This document shows, one piece after another, positions 1 through 6,878 of a stretch of DNA of 34,206 nt (position 1 is the first letter of the stretch; the number at the start of each line of letters is the position of its first letter). Origin of the DNA: CAMTUW01 sp947085035 (GTDB lineage: Bacteria > Actinomycetota > Coriobacteriia > Anaerosomatales > PHET01); contig CAMTUW010000033.1 of the NCBI GenBank assembly GCA_947085035.1, forward strand, positions 1-34,206, given 5' to 3'. The position numbers were made by a program, and so were the translations under genes. Below the pieces are notes generated by a model. That model was not told the origin of the DNA, ran no database searches, and saw only the letters and a program-made list of their open reading frames with translations.

Positions 1-31
1 GCAGAACGTCGTGCAGTTGCATCTTGTTCAT
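1..31 (-). CDS. N-terminus of a gene leaving the window, probably the IS transposase (partial)
   Basis: Only the first ten codons are visible (MNKMQLHDVL). The ATG at 31 is preceded by a strong AAGGAGGA site about 11 bases upstream. An in-frame GTG two codons earlier (35-37) lies 5 bases from the same site and could be the true start. The product cannot be identified from ten residues. Position and orientation, just inside an IS-like terminal repeat, suggest the transposase. Confidence 0.45.
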   Translation of the reverse strand, partial: MNKMQLHDVL

Positions 32-83
32 GGTCACTGTCTCCTCCTTGTGTTGGTTTCGTCACCTTCAAGGATGGAGCAGT

Positions 84-105
84 GGCCGCCTCATGTCAGG
101 CGGCC
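84..105. other. Hairpin in the IS leader
   Basis: Perfect 7-base stem GGCCGCC/GGCGGCC with an 8-base loop (91-98), between the terminal repeat and the presumed transposase start. There is no T-tract. It could limit read-through from the interrupted host gene into the transposase, as leader hairpins do in several IS families. That role is inferred. Confidence 0.5.
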
Positions 106-106
106 C

Positions 107-298
107 TCAGACCTTCATACACCACGTCCGTGCACGCGGCCGATAGTGCCCCGACAGCTGTTCCTCACAGATACGTTCTAGGTTGTCGAACGCTGCGAGG
201 GACTTAGGCGTCTGTCCCGCCGCATAGAGGCGCAGAACCCAGCACTCGCTCTCTTGCACCGCAGGTATCTCATGCGAGTCATCGCCGGGTTTCTTCAC
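107..298 (-). pseudogene. kaiB: KaiB-family protein, C-terminally truncated
   Basis: The frame encodes WVLRLYAAGQTPKSLAAFDN followed by LERICEEQLSGHYR. This is the first strand, helix and loop of the KaiB thioredoxin-like fold (compare the conserved YVLRLYVAG.TPKS...NL..ICEE.L.G.Y). The second half, with the E-V-I-D and IPTL segments, is missing. After HYR (about 142) the frame runs into the IS terminal repeat and ends twelve residues later. The GTG at 298 is chosen because GGGAGG lies 9 bases upstream. The frame is open further upstream, to about 490, but that part has no KaiB similarity. KaiB binds KaiC in clock and stress systems; no kaiC is visible here. The truncated product would lack half the fold and is probably inactive. 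Confidence 0.8.
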
Positions 299-481
299 GA
301 CCCCTAGCCTCCCGACTTGCGTTTCTTCGTGGGGGGGGGCACTCTGAGCGGCCCCACGCTTGTATTTTGATTGTACCCTCCCTGCCCCAATCTCTCCCCA
401 GGGCGACGAGGCGGGCATCGGCCGCCGCTTCTCTGACTTGGAATCGGCGTTCGACTTCGACACTTGGCTTGCTGCCCGACT

Positions 482-513
482 TGTTGGCATAAGAACGTGT
501 TGGCATAAGAACG
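482..513. repeat. Tandem 16-base repeat, two units
   Basis: TGTTGGCATAAGAACG occurs at 482-497 and exactly again at 498-513, upstream of kaiB. A nearby GGTAAC also occurs twice (526-531, 535-540). The stretch from 299 to 584 holds no convincing gene. It contains this repeat and a run of nine G (331-339) about 33 bases upstream of the kaiB start. Confidence 0.7.
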
Positions 514-584
514 ACTACAGTTGTTGGTAACTGTGGTAACACATATGCCACGCGGGAGCCATCACGCCGGAGCTGAAACGTCGC

Positions 585-1293
585 CTATTCGGAGGCGGCT
601 TCAGCGAGATCGTAGACGGCACTTAGCAGCAACCGCACATCTTCCAGCGTCATCCCGATGACCCCGAAGGTCTTCGGCTCGGCGCCGTCGTGCAACGCGC
701 GCGCCACGAATTCCGCCACATCGGCCCGAATCGTATCGGGCAGTGCGATCCTCGTTGCCGGGGAGATGAGTTGACTCAGCCGGATGATGTCGTTGCGGTG
801 TTTCTTGATGTCGCCACGGGAGACGTCCTCTCCGCGCTCGTGCCGGTCGGTCAGGTCGATCCACGCGCGCGCCTTGAGCGGCACGATGTACTCCGGCGCG
901 AGCACCGACAATCCGCCATCCACCCGGGTACCCTCTTGGACGAACTCGTAGTACTCGTCGTCGAGCAGGATCGCCGAGAGGCTCGAGACCTCCTCGGCGA
1001 TGGGCAGCGGCGTCAGACGGCAGTCGGTCGACGGCTCGATCAGCGCGGGTCTGCGGGAGAACAGCTCAAGCATGTAGGGGAAGCTCTCGTCCGTCGGCGA
1101 CGAACGCCCAGAAGGCTGTCGCGAACTGCGCATCGAGAGCCTCGACATGCAAGACGATGTCGAGATCCTTGGTCACACGGAACTGCAAGCCCGCCGCGTC
1201 CATCGCCACTTCCACAGCAGCTCCGCCGATGAGGACGTAGCGGTCCTCGAATCCGGCGAGGCGATCCCCGAAGACGTTCAGACCCCTTACCAC
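585..1293 (-). pseudogene. Nucleotidyltransferase (AbiEii-like toxin fold), broken by an internal deletion and frameshift
   Basis: The first part (1293 to about 1090) has the nucleotidyltransferase core: YVLIGGAAVEV, then TKDLDIVLHVEALDA, giving the GG...D-x-D arrangement. The second part continues in another frame with PYMLELFSRRPALI, SSLSAILLDDEYYEFV, LKARAWIDLTDR and IKKHRNDIIRLS, typical of the rest of this family. As I recall the family, about twenty residues (a STG...FYRF segment) should lie between the two parts. They are missing and the frame shifts, at about 1090-1105. The GTG start at 1293 overlaps the end of the upstream winged-helix gene, so the two were one translationally coupled pair. 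The toxin-like partner is therefore probably dead while its partner stays open. Confidence 0.75.
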
Positions 1294-2267
1294 ATGACAC
1301 CTCGCGTCATCTCGTCGAGCGCGGACTGGACCCTCTCGTCGGTGTCGTCTCGAAGAGAGAGGTAGAGCGAGAGCCGGTCGACCGCCGGTCCCTCCGAGAG
1401 CATGCCCGGCTTGTAGGACCAGGCCTCCACCTCGAGTTCGGCCTCATCGGCGGTGGGCAGTTCCTGGACGCCGCGAGCATCCAGCAGGCTCTTGGCCTTC
1501 GCTCTGTCGAGTGCCACGACCGGGACAGCCGGTTCTGCCAAGGCGGAGTAGGTGGCCAGCGCACTGAAGCCAGATGCCAGTCCCTTGCGCGCCGACGCCG
1601 CGACGCCGACCAAGTAGCGCCTGCGGCTGATGGGGCTTGCGAGCAGCGGTTGGGCTTGGTGCCAGAGATCGGCGGGCTCGCCTGCGAGTTCGAACAGACG
1701 CTCGCGACCCTCCTTGCGCACAGTGACCAGCTTCGCATCCTCGAGCTGGTTCAGAGCCTGCCCCATCGCCATCGCCGTGTAGCCCAGCCGCCTCGCCAGG
1801 CCACTCGGAGTGCCGGAGGCGGGGGAGCGGTTCGCGAGCACGTGCAAGAACAGCACCTGCGCCGAGGGTCGCAGCCGATCCGTGGTCTGCACCCGGGTCT
1901 GGTACCTCTCTCGAAGGTTCACGCCGAGGGCGGGGAGGTAGACCTGATTGCCGGGCACCACGAAAGACAGCCCTTCGCTGACCATGCGCTGGCGGGTGCG
2001 CGGCGCGATGCGCTCGAAAGCGAACGCCACAGGCCCCGTCCAGTTCGGCTGCAGAGCACGCTCGTGCTTCTTGGCTGCGCTGGGCACGGGCTCTTCGGCG
2101 CTTTGCAGGAACAGGATGTGGACGTCGCCGACCGTGCCGTCGAAGAAGTCGTACTGCCCCGTCAGGTAGGCGGGCAGCGTGGTTGCCTCGGGCCAGCGCT
2201 CCAGTCGGATCGGCGTGTGCAGTGTCTCTCGAAGGTATGCCTCGAGACTCTTGACGCTGTGCTGCAC
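1287..2267 (-). CDS. Winged-helix (MarR-like) antitoxin/regulator paired with a nucleotidyltransferase
   Basis: This 326-residue protein has a central winged-helix segment, residues about 145-215 (LANRSPASGTPSGLARRLGY, then MGQALNQLEDAKLVTVRKEG, then RERLFEL). That is a helix-turn-helix and wing. The flanking parts are of unknown fold. Proteins of this layout are found upstream of the nucleotidyltransferase type that follows here, and the pair resembles type IV toxin-antitoxin modules. The GTG start at 2267 has AAGGAGG 7 bases upstream. The stop overlaps the next start by 7 bases. A four-site dyad covers its promoter (2284-2346), suggesting autorepression. The frame is intact although the partner is broken. 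The antitoxin role is inferred. Confidence 0.7.
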   Translation of the reverse strand: MQHSVKSLEAYLRETLHTPIRLERWPEATTLPAYLTGQYDFFDGTVGDVHILFLQSAEEPVPSAAKKHERALQPNWTGPVAFAFERIAPRTRQRMVSEGLSFVVPGNQVYLPALGVNLRERYQTRVQTTDRLRPSAQVLFLHVLANRSPASGTPSGLARRLGYTAMAMGQALNQLEDAKLVTVRKEGRERLFELAGEPADLWHQAQPLLASPISRRRYLVGVAASARKGLASGFSALATYSALAEPAVPVVALDRAKAKSLLDARGVQELPTADEAELEVEAWSYKPGMLSEGPAVDRLSLYLSLRDDTDERVQSALDEMTRGVMW

Positions 2268-2283
2268 GGCTGGCCCTCCTTAG

Positions 2284-2346
2284 ATACTAAAGCGATATGG
2301 GCATACTAAGCCCATCGAGTTTAGTGTGCAAATACGATTTTAGTAT
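2284..2346 (-). promoter_or_regulatory. Promoter with a nested four-site operator for the winged-helix gene
   Basis: ATACTAAA (2284-2291) and ATACTAAG (2303-2310) are followed by the inverted forms TTTAGTGT (2320-2327) and TTTAGTAT (2339-2346). Both direct pairs are 19 bases apart, and both inverted pairs share one centre at 2315. On the minus strand a promoter fits inside: TTGCAC (2331-2326), 17 bases, TAGTAT (2308-2303). A repressor binding the sites would cover both promoter boxes. Confidence 0.65.
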
Positions 2347-2399
2347 TACTCGGATCCACCCGACCAACCCACTGGCCGTCAGTGCTGGGGTAGAGCTCG

Positions 2400-2423
2400 G
2401 ATTTGGTGCCCGATTACACTCGA
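2400..2423 (+). repeat. Dispersed motif copy A, upstream of abiEi
   Basis: GATTTGGTGCCCGATT (2400-2415) recurs exactly at 6599-6614, just after the operon that starts here. It is followed by ACACTCGA, also present in the minus-strand copy at 6693-6728. Copies A and B bracket the abiEi-abiEii-primase/helicase operon as direct repeats. Confidence 0.6.
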
Positions 2424-2504
2424 TGCCCTTTGATCTCAACTTCCTTCTGAAAGCGCCAATCTACTTGCATAAAGCAGCGTTGAGTGCTACTTTATGAAAG
2501 TGAA

Positions 2505-3314
2505 ATGGCGATTCCAGAAGTGACAGCCCCTGAAGAGGTCTCGGCGTTCGTCGATCAGCTTCAGGCAACGGGAACCTACACGTTCTCTCATGCGGATGCG
2601 CGAGCCGCGCTGCCGACGTCTGAGATAGCGGTCGACAACGCCCTGCGCCGGCTCAAGAAACGCGGCCGCATCGTGGCTCCGCGTCGCGGCTTCTACGTGA
2701 TCGTGCCTACCGAGTACCGCACGGCTGGCTCTCCGCCGCCCTCGTGGTTCATCGACGACCTGATGGGCTTCCTCGATCAGCCCTACTACGTGGGTTTGCT
2801 ATCCGCAGCGGCCATCCACGGCGCTTCTCATCAGCAGCCGATGACGTTTCAGGTCATCACCGACCGCTCTACCCGCGAGGGCGTGGCCGGACGCGCGCGC
2901 ATCACCTTCCACATGAGCCGTCAGGTCGGGGAGACTCCCGCCACACCGGTTCAGACGGAGACGGGCACCATGCTCGTGTCCACGCCTGAATCGACGGCCT
3001 TCGATCTCGTGCGCTTCTCGGCCGCATGCGGTGGTTTGAGCAACGTCGCGACGGTGCTGCTTGAACTCGCCGAACGCCTTGAACCCGAAGCTCTCAGCGC
3101 GGTTGCGCAACTGCGCAAGACCCCCGAGATCCAGCGCCTCGGCTACCTCTTGGACCGAGCGGGCCAGCCCCGGCTCGCAGACCCACTGCTTCGTGTCCTT
3201 GGCTCCAAGCGGTATCGGCCCGTTGCGCTTGCTCCCGATGCGCCTGGCGTCAAGGCCGATGCAGTCAGTCCTTGGCGTGTGACCCCGAACCTGGAAGTGG
3301 AGATCGACCTGTGA
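2505..3314 (+). CDS. abiEi: AbiEi-type antitoxin (type IV toxin-antitoxin)
   Basis: A protein of about 269 residues. The N-terminal winged helix (residues about 7-65) includes FSHADARAALPTSEIAVDNA and LRRLKKRGRIVAPRRGFYVI. It is followed by the AbiEi domain, with YYVGLLSAAAIHGASHQQPM, FQVITDRSTR and STPESTAFDLVRF. In AbiE systems this protein represses its own promoter and counteracts the AbiEii nucleotidyltransferase without direct complex formation. The ATG at 2505 is preferred because the product then starts like its relatives; an in-frame GTG lies at 2484. The stop overlaps the abiEii start by 4 bases (GTGA). Length and motifs look complete. Confidence 0.85.
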   Translation: MAIPEVTAPEEVSAFVDQLQATGTYTFSHADARAALPTSEIAVDNALRRLKKRGRIVAPRRGFYVIVPTEYRTAGSPPPSWFIDDLMGFLDQPYYVGLLSAAAIHGASHQQPMTFQVITDRSTREGVAGRARITFHMSRQVGETPATPVQTETGTMLVSTPESTAFDLVRFSAACGGLSNVATVLLELAERLEPEALSAVAQLRKTPEIQRLGYLLDRAGQPRLADPLLRVLGSKRYRPVALAPDAPGVKADAVSPWRVTPNLEVEIDL

Positions 3315-4138
3315 TTCCTCGAGCCCAAGTCACAGCATGGCGAGCCTCTGCGCCCTGGCCCCTAGACGAGCAGGTCGAGCAGGACTTGGTCCTGTCGAGA
3401 GCGCTCACCGCGATCTTTGCGCGCCCATCATTGCGGCAGGCGCTTGCCTTCCGCGGCGGAACAGCGCTGCACAAGTTGCACTTCGCTTCTCCGGGGCGCT
3501 ACTCCGAGGATCTTGATCTCGTGCAGATCGAGGCGGGTCCGATCGGCCCTGTGCTGGCGGAGCTCCGCGAGGCGCTCGACCCGTGGCTGGGCGAGCCGAC
3601 CTGGAAACAGGGCCCCGCCAGCGCCAAACTGCTCTACCGCTTCGAGACGACCACGCTGCCGGTGCAGCAGATGCGGGTCAAGGTCGAGATCAACACTCGG
3701 GAGCACTTCAGCGTCGACGGGCATCAGCATGTGCCGTTCGCTGTAGCCAGCCCGTGGCACTCGGCCGATGAACGGATTACGACGTTCACGCTCGAAGAGC
3801 TGCTTGCCACGAAGATGCGGGCGTTGTTCCAGCGACGCAAGGGCCGCGACCTCTACGACCTGTGGCTCGGGCTCACCACGCTCGACCCCGCCGAGTCGCA
3901 CATCATCGACTGTCTCGGCGAGTACCTGGCGCGAACGGAGACTTCAATCTCGCGCGCGGAGTTCGAGGCGAACATGGTCGGCAAGCTAGCGTCTTCTGAC
4001 TTTCGTGCGGACGTGATCCCGCTGCTTCGCGACCCCGAGGGATACGACGTTGACGCAGCGGCGTCGCTCGTGCACGATCGTCTCATCGCCCGCCTTCCCG
4101 GCGAGCCGTGGAAAGCGCTCGGTCGCGAGCAGTCATGA
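3311..4138 (+). CDS. abiEii: AbiEii-type nucleotidyltransferase toxin
   Basis: A 275-residue protein with all family motifs: FRGGTALHKLHF (residues about 47-58), RYSEDLDLV (63-71, the metal-binding D-x-D), LEELLATKMRALFQRRKG and RDLYDLWLGL. AbiEii-type enzymes transfer nucleotides to RNA targets such as tRNA and stop growth during phage infection. The GTG at 3311 is chosen because it gives a 4-base overlap with the abiEi stop. The frame is open further upstream, but that would overlap abiEi more. The next gene starts 22 bases downstream in the same direction. The toxin is therefore co-transcribed with a primase-helicase, which is not the usual two-gene AbiE layout. Confidence 0.88.
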   Translation: MIPRAQVTAWRASAPWPLDEQVEQDLVLSRALTAIFARPSLRQALAFRGGTALHKLHFASPGRYSEDLDLVQIEAGPIGPVLAELREALDPWLGEPTWKQGPASAKLLYRFETTTLPVQQMRVKVEINTREHFSVDGHQHVPFAVASPWHSADERITTFTLEELLATKMRALFQRRKGRDLYDLWLGLTTLDPAESHIIDCLGEYLARTETSISRAEFEANMVGKLASSDFRADVIPLLRDPEGYDVDAAASLVHDRLIARLPGEPWKALGREQS

Positions 4139-4160
4139 TCGCGGCAGGGGGACTCTTCCT

Positions 4161-6587
4161 GTGAACGATCGGCTTCAGCCGGACGAACTCGAGGCGCTCC
4201 GACGGCAGAACCTCCTGCTTGCGGAAGAGAACGCGCGACTCAAGGAGCTGCTTGGGCTCGAGGCACGGGATGCCGCGACTGCAATGCAGCCGGATATCGC
4301 TCGAATCTCCGGAATAACGGGCTCGTCGTCGTCGGCCTCCAAGATCGAGCTGTTCCAGTCGCTCTTTCGTGGGCGCGCCGACGTGTTCGCCAAGCGCTGG
4401 CAGAGCCGATCCGGCGGCAGCGGCTACGCGCCCGCCTGCGGCAACGAGTGGCGTTCCGGACTGTGCGCCAAGCCGCGCGTAAAGTGTGCTGACTGTGCCA
4501 ATCGAGAGTTGCTGCCGCTCAGCGCTTCGACCATCGAAGACCATCTCACCGGGCGCAGCACGGTTGGCATCTATGCCATGCTCGAGGACGAGACCTGCCA
4601 CTTCCTCGTGATCGACTTCGACGACGAGGGCTGGCGCGGTGATGTGACCGCGCTCCACTCGGCCGCGTCCGCCGCCGGTGTCGAATGTCATGTGGAGGTG
4701 TCGCGCTCCGGCGATGGTGCCCACGCGTGGTTCTTCTTCGCTGAACCGGTGCCCGCGGCGCTGGCGCGTCGTCTGGGCACAGCGCTGCTGACGCAGGCTG
4801 CGCGCGGTAGACACGTTCTGTCGCTCCGTTCATACGATCGGCTCTTCCCGAGCCAGGACACGATGCCGCGCGGAGGATTCGGCAATCTCATCGCTCTGCC
4901 GCTCCAGCATGAACCCCGATCGGCCGGACGTTCGGTTTTCGTCGACGAGCAGCTACGGCAGTACTCCGACCAGTGGGCCTATCTGAGCTCTGTGGTGCGA
5001 CTTGAACGATCGGTTGTCGACGCCGCACTGTCGCGGCTTGTCGCGGATGGAAGCCCGCTCGGTGTCCGGACCTACCCGGCCGGCGACGGCCGCGGCGACA
5101 CACCGTGGGCGCTGCCGGTTCCTCCACCCCGCGTGCGTCCAGAGCTGATCGGACATGTCCCGGCGGTCGTCCGAGCCGTGCGCGCGAACCTCATCTTCGT
5201 GGAGAAAGCTGGACTGCCCGACTCGCTTCTCGACCAGATCGGCCGGCTTGCCGCCTTCGAGAACCCTGAGTTCTACCGCGCACAGGCCATGCGCCTGCCC
5301 ACGTGGGACAAGCCGCGGATCATCTCGTGCGCCCAGGAGTTTGACGCGCATCTCGCGCTGCCGAGGGGATGCCTCGATGACCTGCGAGAGGTGATCCAGG
5401 GCTACGGCTCCGAACTCGAGGTCACAGACGTGCGCATCGAGGGTTCGCTGCTGCTCGCAAGGTTCTCGGGCACCCTCCGGCCAGAACAACGGAAAGCCGC
5501 CAAGGTCGTCTTGGAGCACGACGACGGCGTCTTGAGCGCGGGGACGGCCTTCGGTAAGACCGTGGTGGCCGCGAATGTGATCGCCAAGCGCGGCGTGAGC
5601 ACGCTCGTTCTCGTCCACCGCCGTGAGCTCATGGAGCAATGGCGCGAACGGCTCTCCACATTCCTCGATGTTCCACTGGGATCGATTGGCCAAATCGGCG
5701 GCGGCAAACGCAAGCCAACCAGAACCATCGACATCGCTGTGTTGCAGTCGCTCGTTCGAAAGGGCGTCGTCGACCCCATCGTCGCCGAGTACGGGCAGGT
5801 CGTCGTCGATGAGTGCCACCACGTCTCCGCGTTCAGCTTCGAGGCCGTGCTGCGCCAGGTGCGCGCACGCTTTGTGCTCGGACTCACGGCCACGCCGATC
5901 CGCAAGGACGGCCACCACCCGATCATTACGATGCAGTGCGGGCCTATACGGTTCAAGACCGATCTGAAACGCCAAGCCGCAGCTCGGCCTTTCCAGCACA
6001 TCGTTCGGCCTCGCGAGACCGGGTTCGGCGTCACCGCTCTGGCTGCAGACGGAATCCAAGAGGTCTATCGCCTGCTCGCGGGCGATGAGACCCGCAATGC
6101 GCTAATCGTGGAAGACGTCGTGGCTGCGGCCATGGCTGGCCGCTCGGCTCTCGTGCTGACCGAACGTACGGCGCATCGCGACCTACTCGCGAGTCTGATC
6201 GCGGAGCGGATACCCCATGTGTTCGCGCTCTCCAGCGGCGTGGGGGTGAAGAAGCGGGCCGCTCAGGCCGTGAGCATGGCGGCCGTGCCAGAAGGCGAGC
6301 CGAGTGTGCTTGTTGCGACGGGACGTCTCGTCGGCGAGGGCTTCGACGACGCACGGCTCGACACGCTCTTCCTGGCGATGCCGATCTCGTGGCGCGGAAC
6401 TCTGCAGCAGTACGCCGGCAGACTCCATCGCCTGCACGACGAGAAGAGCGAGGTGGTCATCTACGACTACGTCGACCCGCTCTTGCCGGTGCTTGCGCGC
6501 ATGTGGGAGAAGCGCCTTCGGGGCTATCGGGCGATGGGGTATAGCGTGGAGTCGAATGCGTCGCCGGACTCCGCGCAGACCGGCTAG
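4161..6587 (+). CDS. TOTE-type archaeo-eukaryotic primase fused to a superfamily 2 helicase
   Basis: An 808-residue protein, GTG start at 4161 with AGGGGGA upstream. Parts in order: a leucine-rich coiled coil (residues 7-30), a cysteine cluster C-x8-C-x6-C-x2-C near residue 93, and a primase core. The core shows FLVIDFDDEGW near 150, SRSGDGAHAWFFF near 180 and RGGFGNLIALPLQ near 240. The helicase begins around residue 440: Walker A variant GTAFGKTV, DECHH box, LTATP, and QYAGRLHRLHDEK (motif VI). This layout matches proteins annotated as TOTE conflict-system primase-helicases. It presumably unwinds and primes or processes invading DNA. No key motif is missing. It follows abiEii by 22 bases, so a shared transcript is likely; the functional link is inferred. 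Confidence 0.8.
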   Translation: MNDRLQPDELEALRRQNLLLAEENARLKELLGLEARDAATAMQPDIARISGITGSSSSASKIELFQSLFRGRADVFAKRWQSRSGGSGYAPACGNEWRSGLCAKPRVKCADCANRELLPLSASTIEDHLTGRSTVGIYAMLEDETCHFLVIDFDDEGWRGDVTALHSAASAAGVECHVEVSRSGDGAHAWFFFAEPVPAALARRLGTALLTQAARGRHVLSLRSYDRLFPSQDTMPRGGFGNLIALPLQHEPRSAGRSVFVDEQLRQYSDQWAYLSSVVRLERSVVDAALSRLVADGSPLGVRTYPAGDGRGDTPWALPVPPPRVRPELIGHVPAVVRAVRANLIFVEKAGLPDSLLDQIGRLAAFENPEFYRAQAMRLPTWDKPRIISCAQEFDAHLALPRGCLDDLREVIQGYGSELEVTDVRIEGSLLLARFSGTLRPEQRKAAKVVLEHDDGVLSAGTAFGKTVVAANVIAKRGVSTLVLVHRRELMEQWRERLSTFLDVPLGSIGQIGGGKRKPTRTIDIAVLQSLVRKGVVDPIVAEYGQVVVDECHHVSAFSFEAVLRQVRARFVLGLTATPIRKDGHHPIITMQCGPIRFKTDLKRQAAARPFQHIVRPRETGFGVTALAADGIQEVYRLLAGDETRNALIVEDVVAAAMAGRSALVLTERTAHRDLLASLIAERIPHVFALSSGVGVKKRAAQAVSMAAVPEGEPSVLVATGRLVGEGFDDARLDTLFLAMPISWRGTLQQYAGRLHRLHDEKSEVVIYDYVDPLLPVLARMWEKRLRGYRAMGYSVESNASPDSAQTG

Positions 6588-6598
6588 TCGAGAGCCCC

Positions 6599-6622
6599 GA
6601 TTTGGTGCCCGATTTGTAGCCC
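6599..6622 (+). repeat. Dispersed motif copy B, just after the primase-helicase gene
   Basis: GATTTGGTGCCCGATT (6599-6614) is identical to copy A and begins 12 bases after the gene's stop. It runs into GATTTGTAGCCC (6611-6622), which matches the start of the minus-strand copy C. The rest of 6623-6878 holds copy C and one 18-base repeat but no gene that I can support. Confidence 0.6.
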
Positions 6623-6692
6623 AATAGTCACAAGCACAATCAGGACTCGAATTCCCTTGGGGTACCATTTGTTCGCAGGTCAGAGTGCCTGA

Positions 6693-6728
6693 GTAGCCCG
6701 ATTTCGAGTGTGAAATCGGGCTACAAAT
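6693..6728 (-). repeat. Dispersed motif copy C inside a perfect hairpin
   Basis: A perfect 13-base inverted repeat (6693-6705 and 6712-6724) encloses a 6-base loop. Read on the minus strand, 6728 down to 6704 gives ATTTGTAGCCCGATT then TCACACTCGA, matching copy A in all but a few bases. There is no T-tract typical of a terminator on the plus strand. It could be a bidirectional terminator, a recombination site or a small mobile repeat. Confidence 0.6.
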
Positions 6729-6858
6729 GTCTTGTGGCTGAGAGCGCCCATGGGGAAAAGACGCAGCTCAGAGGGCGTGTAGACGACTTCATGCGGCCCA
6801 GTACCAGTCCCTGTTGCTGAGAAGCGCCCGCAATCCCCTAAACGAATCATATAGCCCA

Positions 6859-6876
6859 CAGATGATATCGTTAATG
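6859..6876. repeat. Right-flank 18-base direct repeat of the fic cassette
   Basis: CAGATGATATCGTTAATG is identical to 7966-7983; both are followed by one variable base and CTCA. This copy ends 2 bases before the fic stop codon. Confidence 0.85.
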
Positions 6877-6878
6877 AC

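Larger units (their letters stand above)
1..141 (-). mobile_element. Left fragment: start side of an IS256-type insertion sequence
   Basis: Positions 110-141 match positions 34013-34044 on the opposite strand in about 27 of 32 bases, including an exact 14-base core (CGTGGTGTATGAAG). This is the relation expected between the two terminal inverted repeats of one IS type. The kaiB reading frame stops making sense exactly at this repeat, so the element appears inserted in kaiB. Inside the repeat lie a short hairpin (84-105) and a strong ribosome binding site leading into a gene that runs off the window. The right copy carries a recognisable IS256-type transposase tail. Family assignment here is inferred from the shared terminus. 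The target duplication cannot be checked because the other end is outside the window. Confidence 0.6.

Noticed and set aside
107..490. A longer 127-residue KaiB fusion protein
   Set aside because: The extra N-terminal 64 residues have no KaiB or other similarity and the GTG at 298 has a well-placed ribosome binding site.
482..540. Possible CRISPR array at the tandem repeat
   Set aside because: Only two 16-base units with no spacer between them and no cas genes in the window.
1650..2309. Plus-strand frame opposite the winged-helix regulator
   Set aside because: No recognisable domain, low-complexity composition, and it would cross the operator of the opposite gene.
4953..6059. A 368-codon frame on the minus strand inside the primase-helicase gene
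   Set aside because: It is a shadow of the plus-strand gene, whose helicase motifs are unmistakable.
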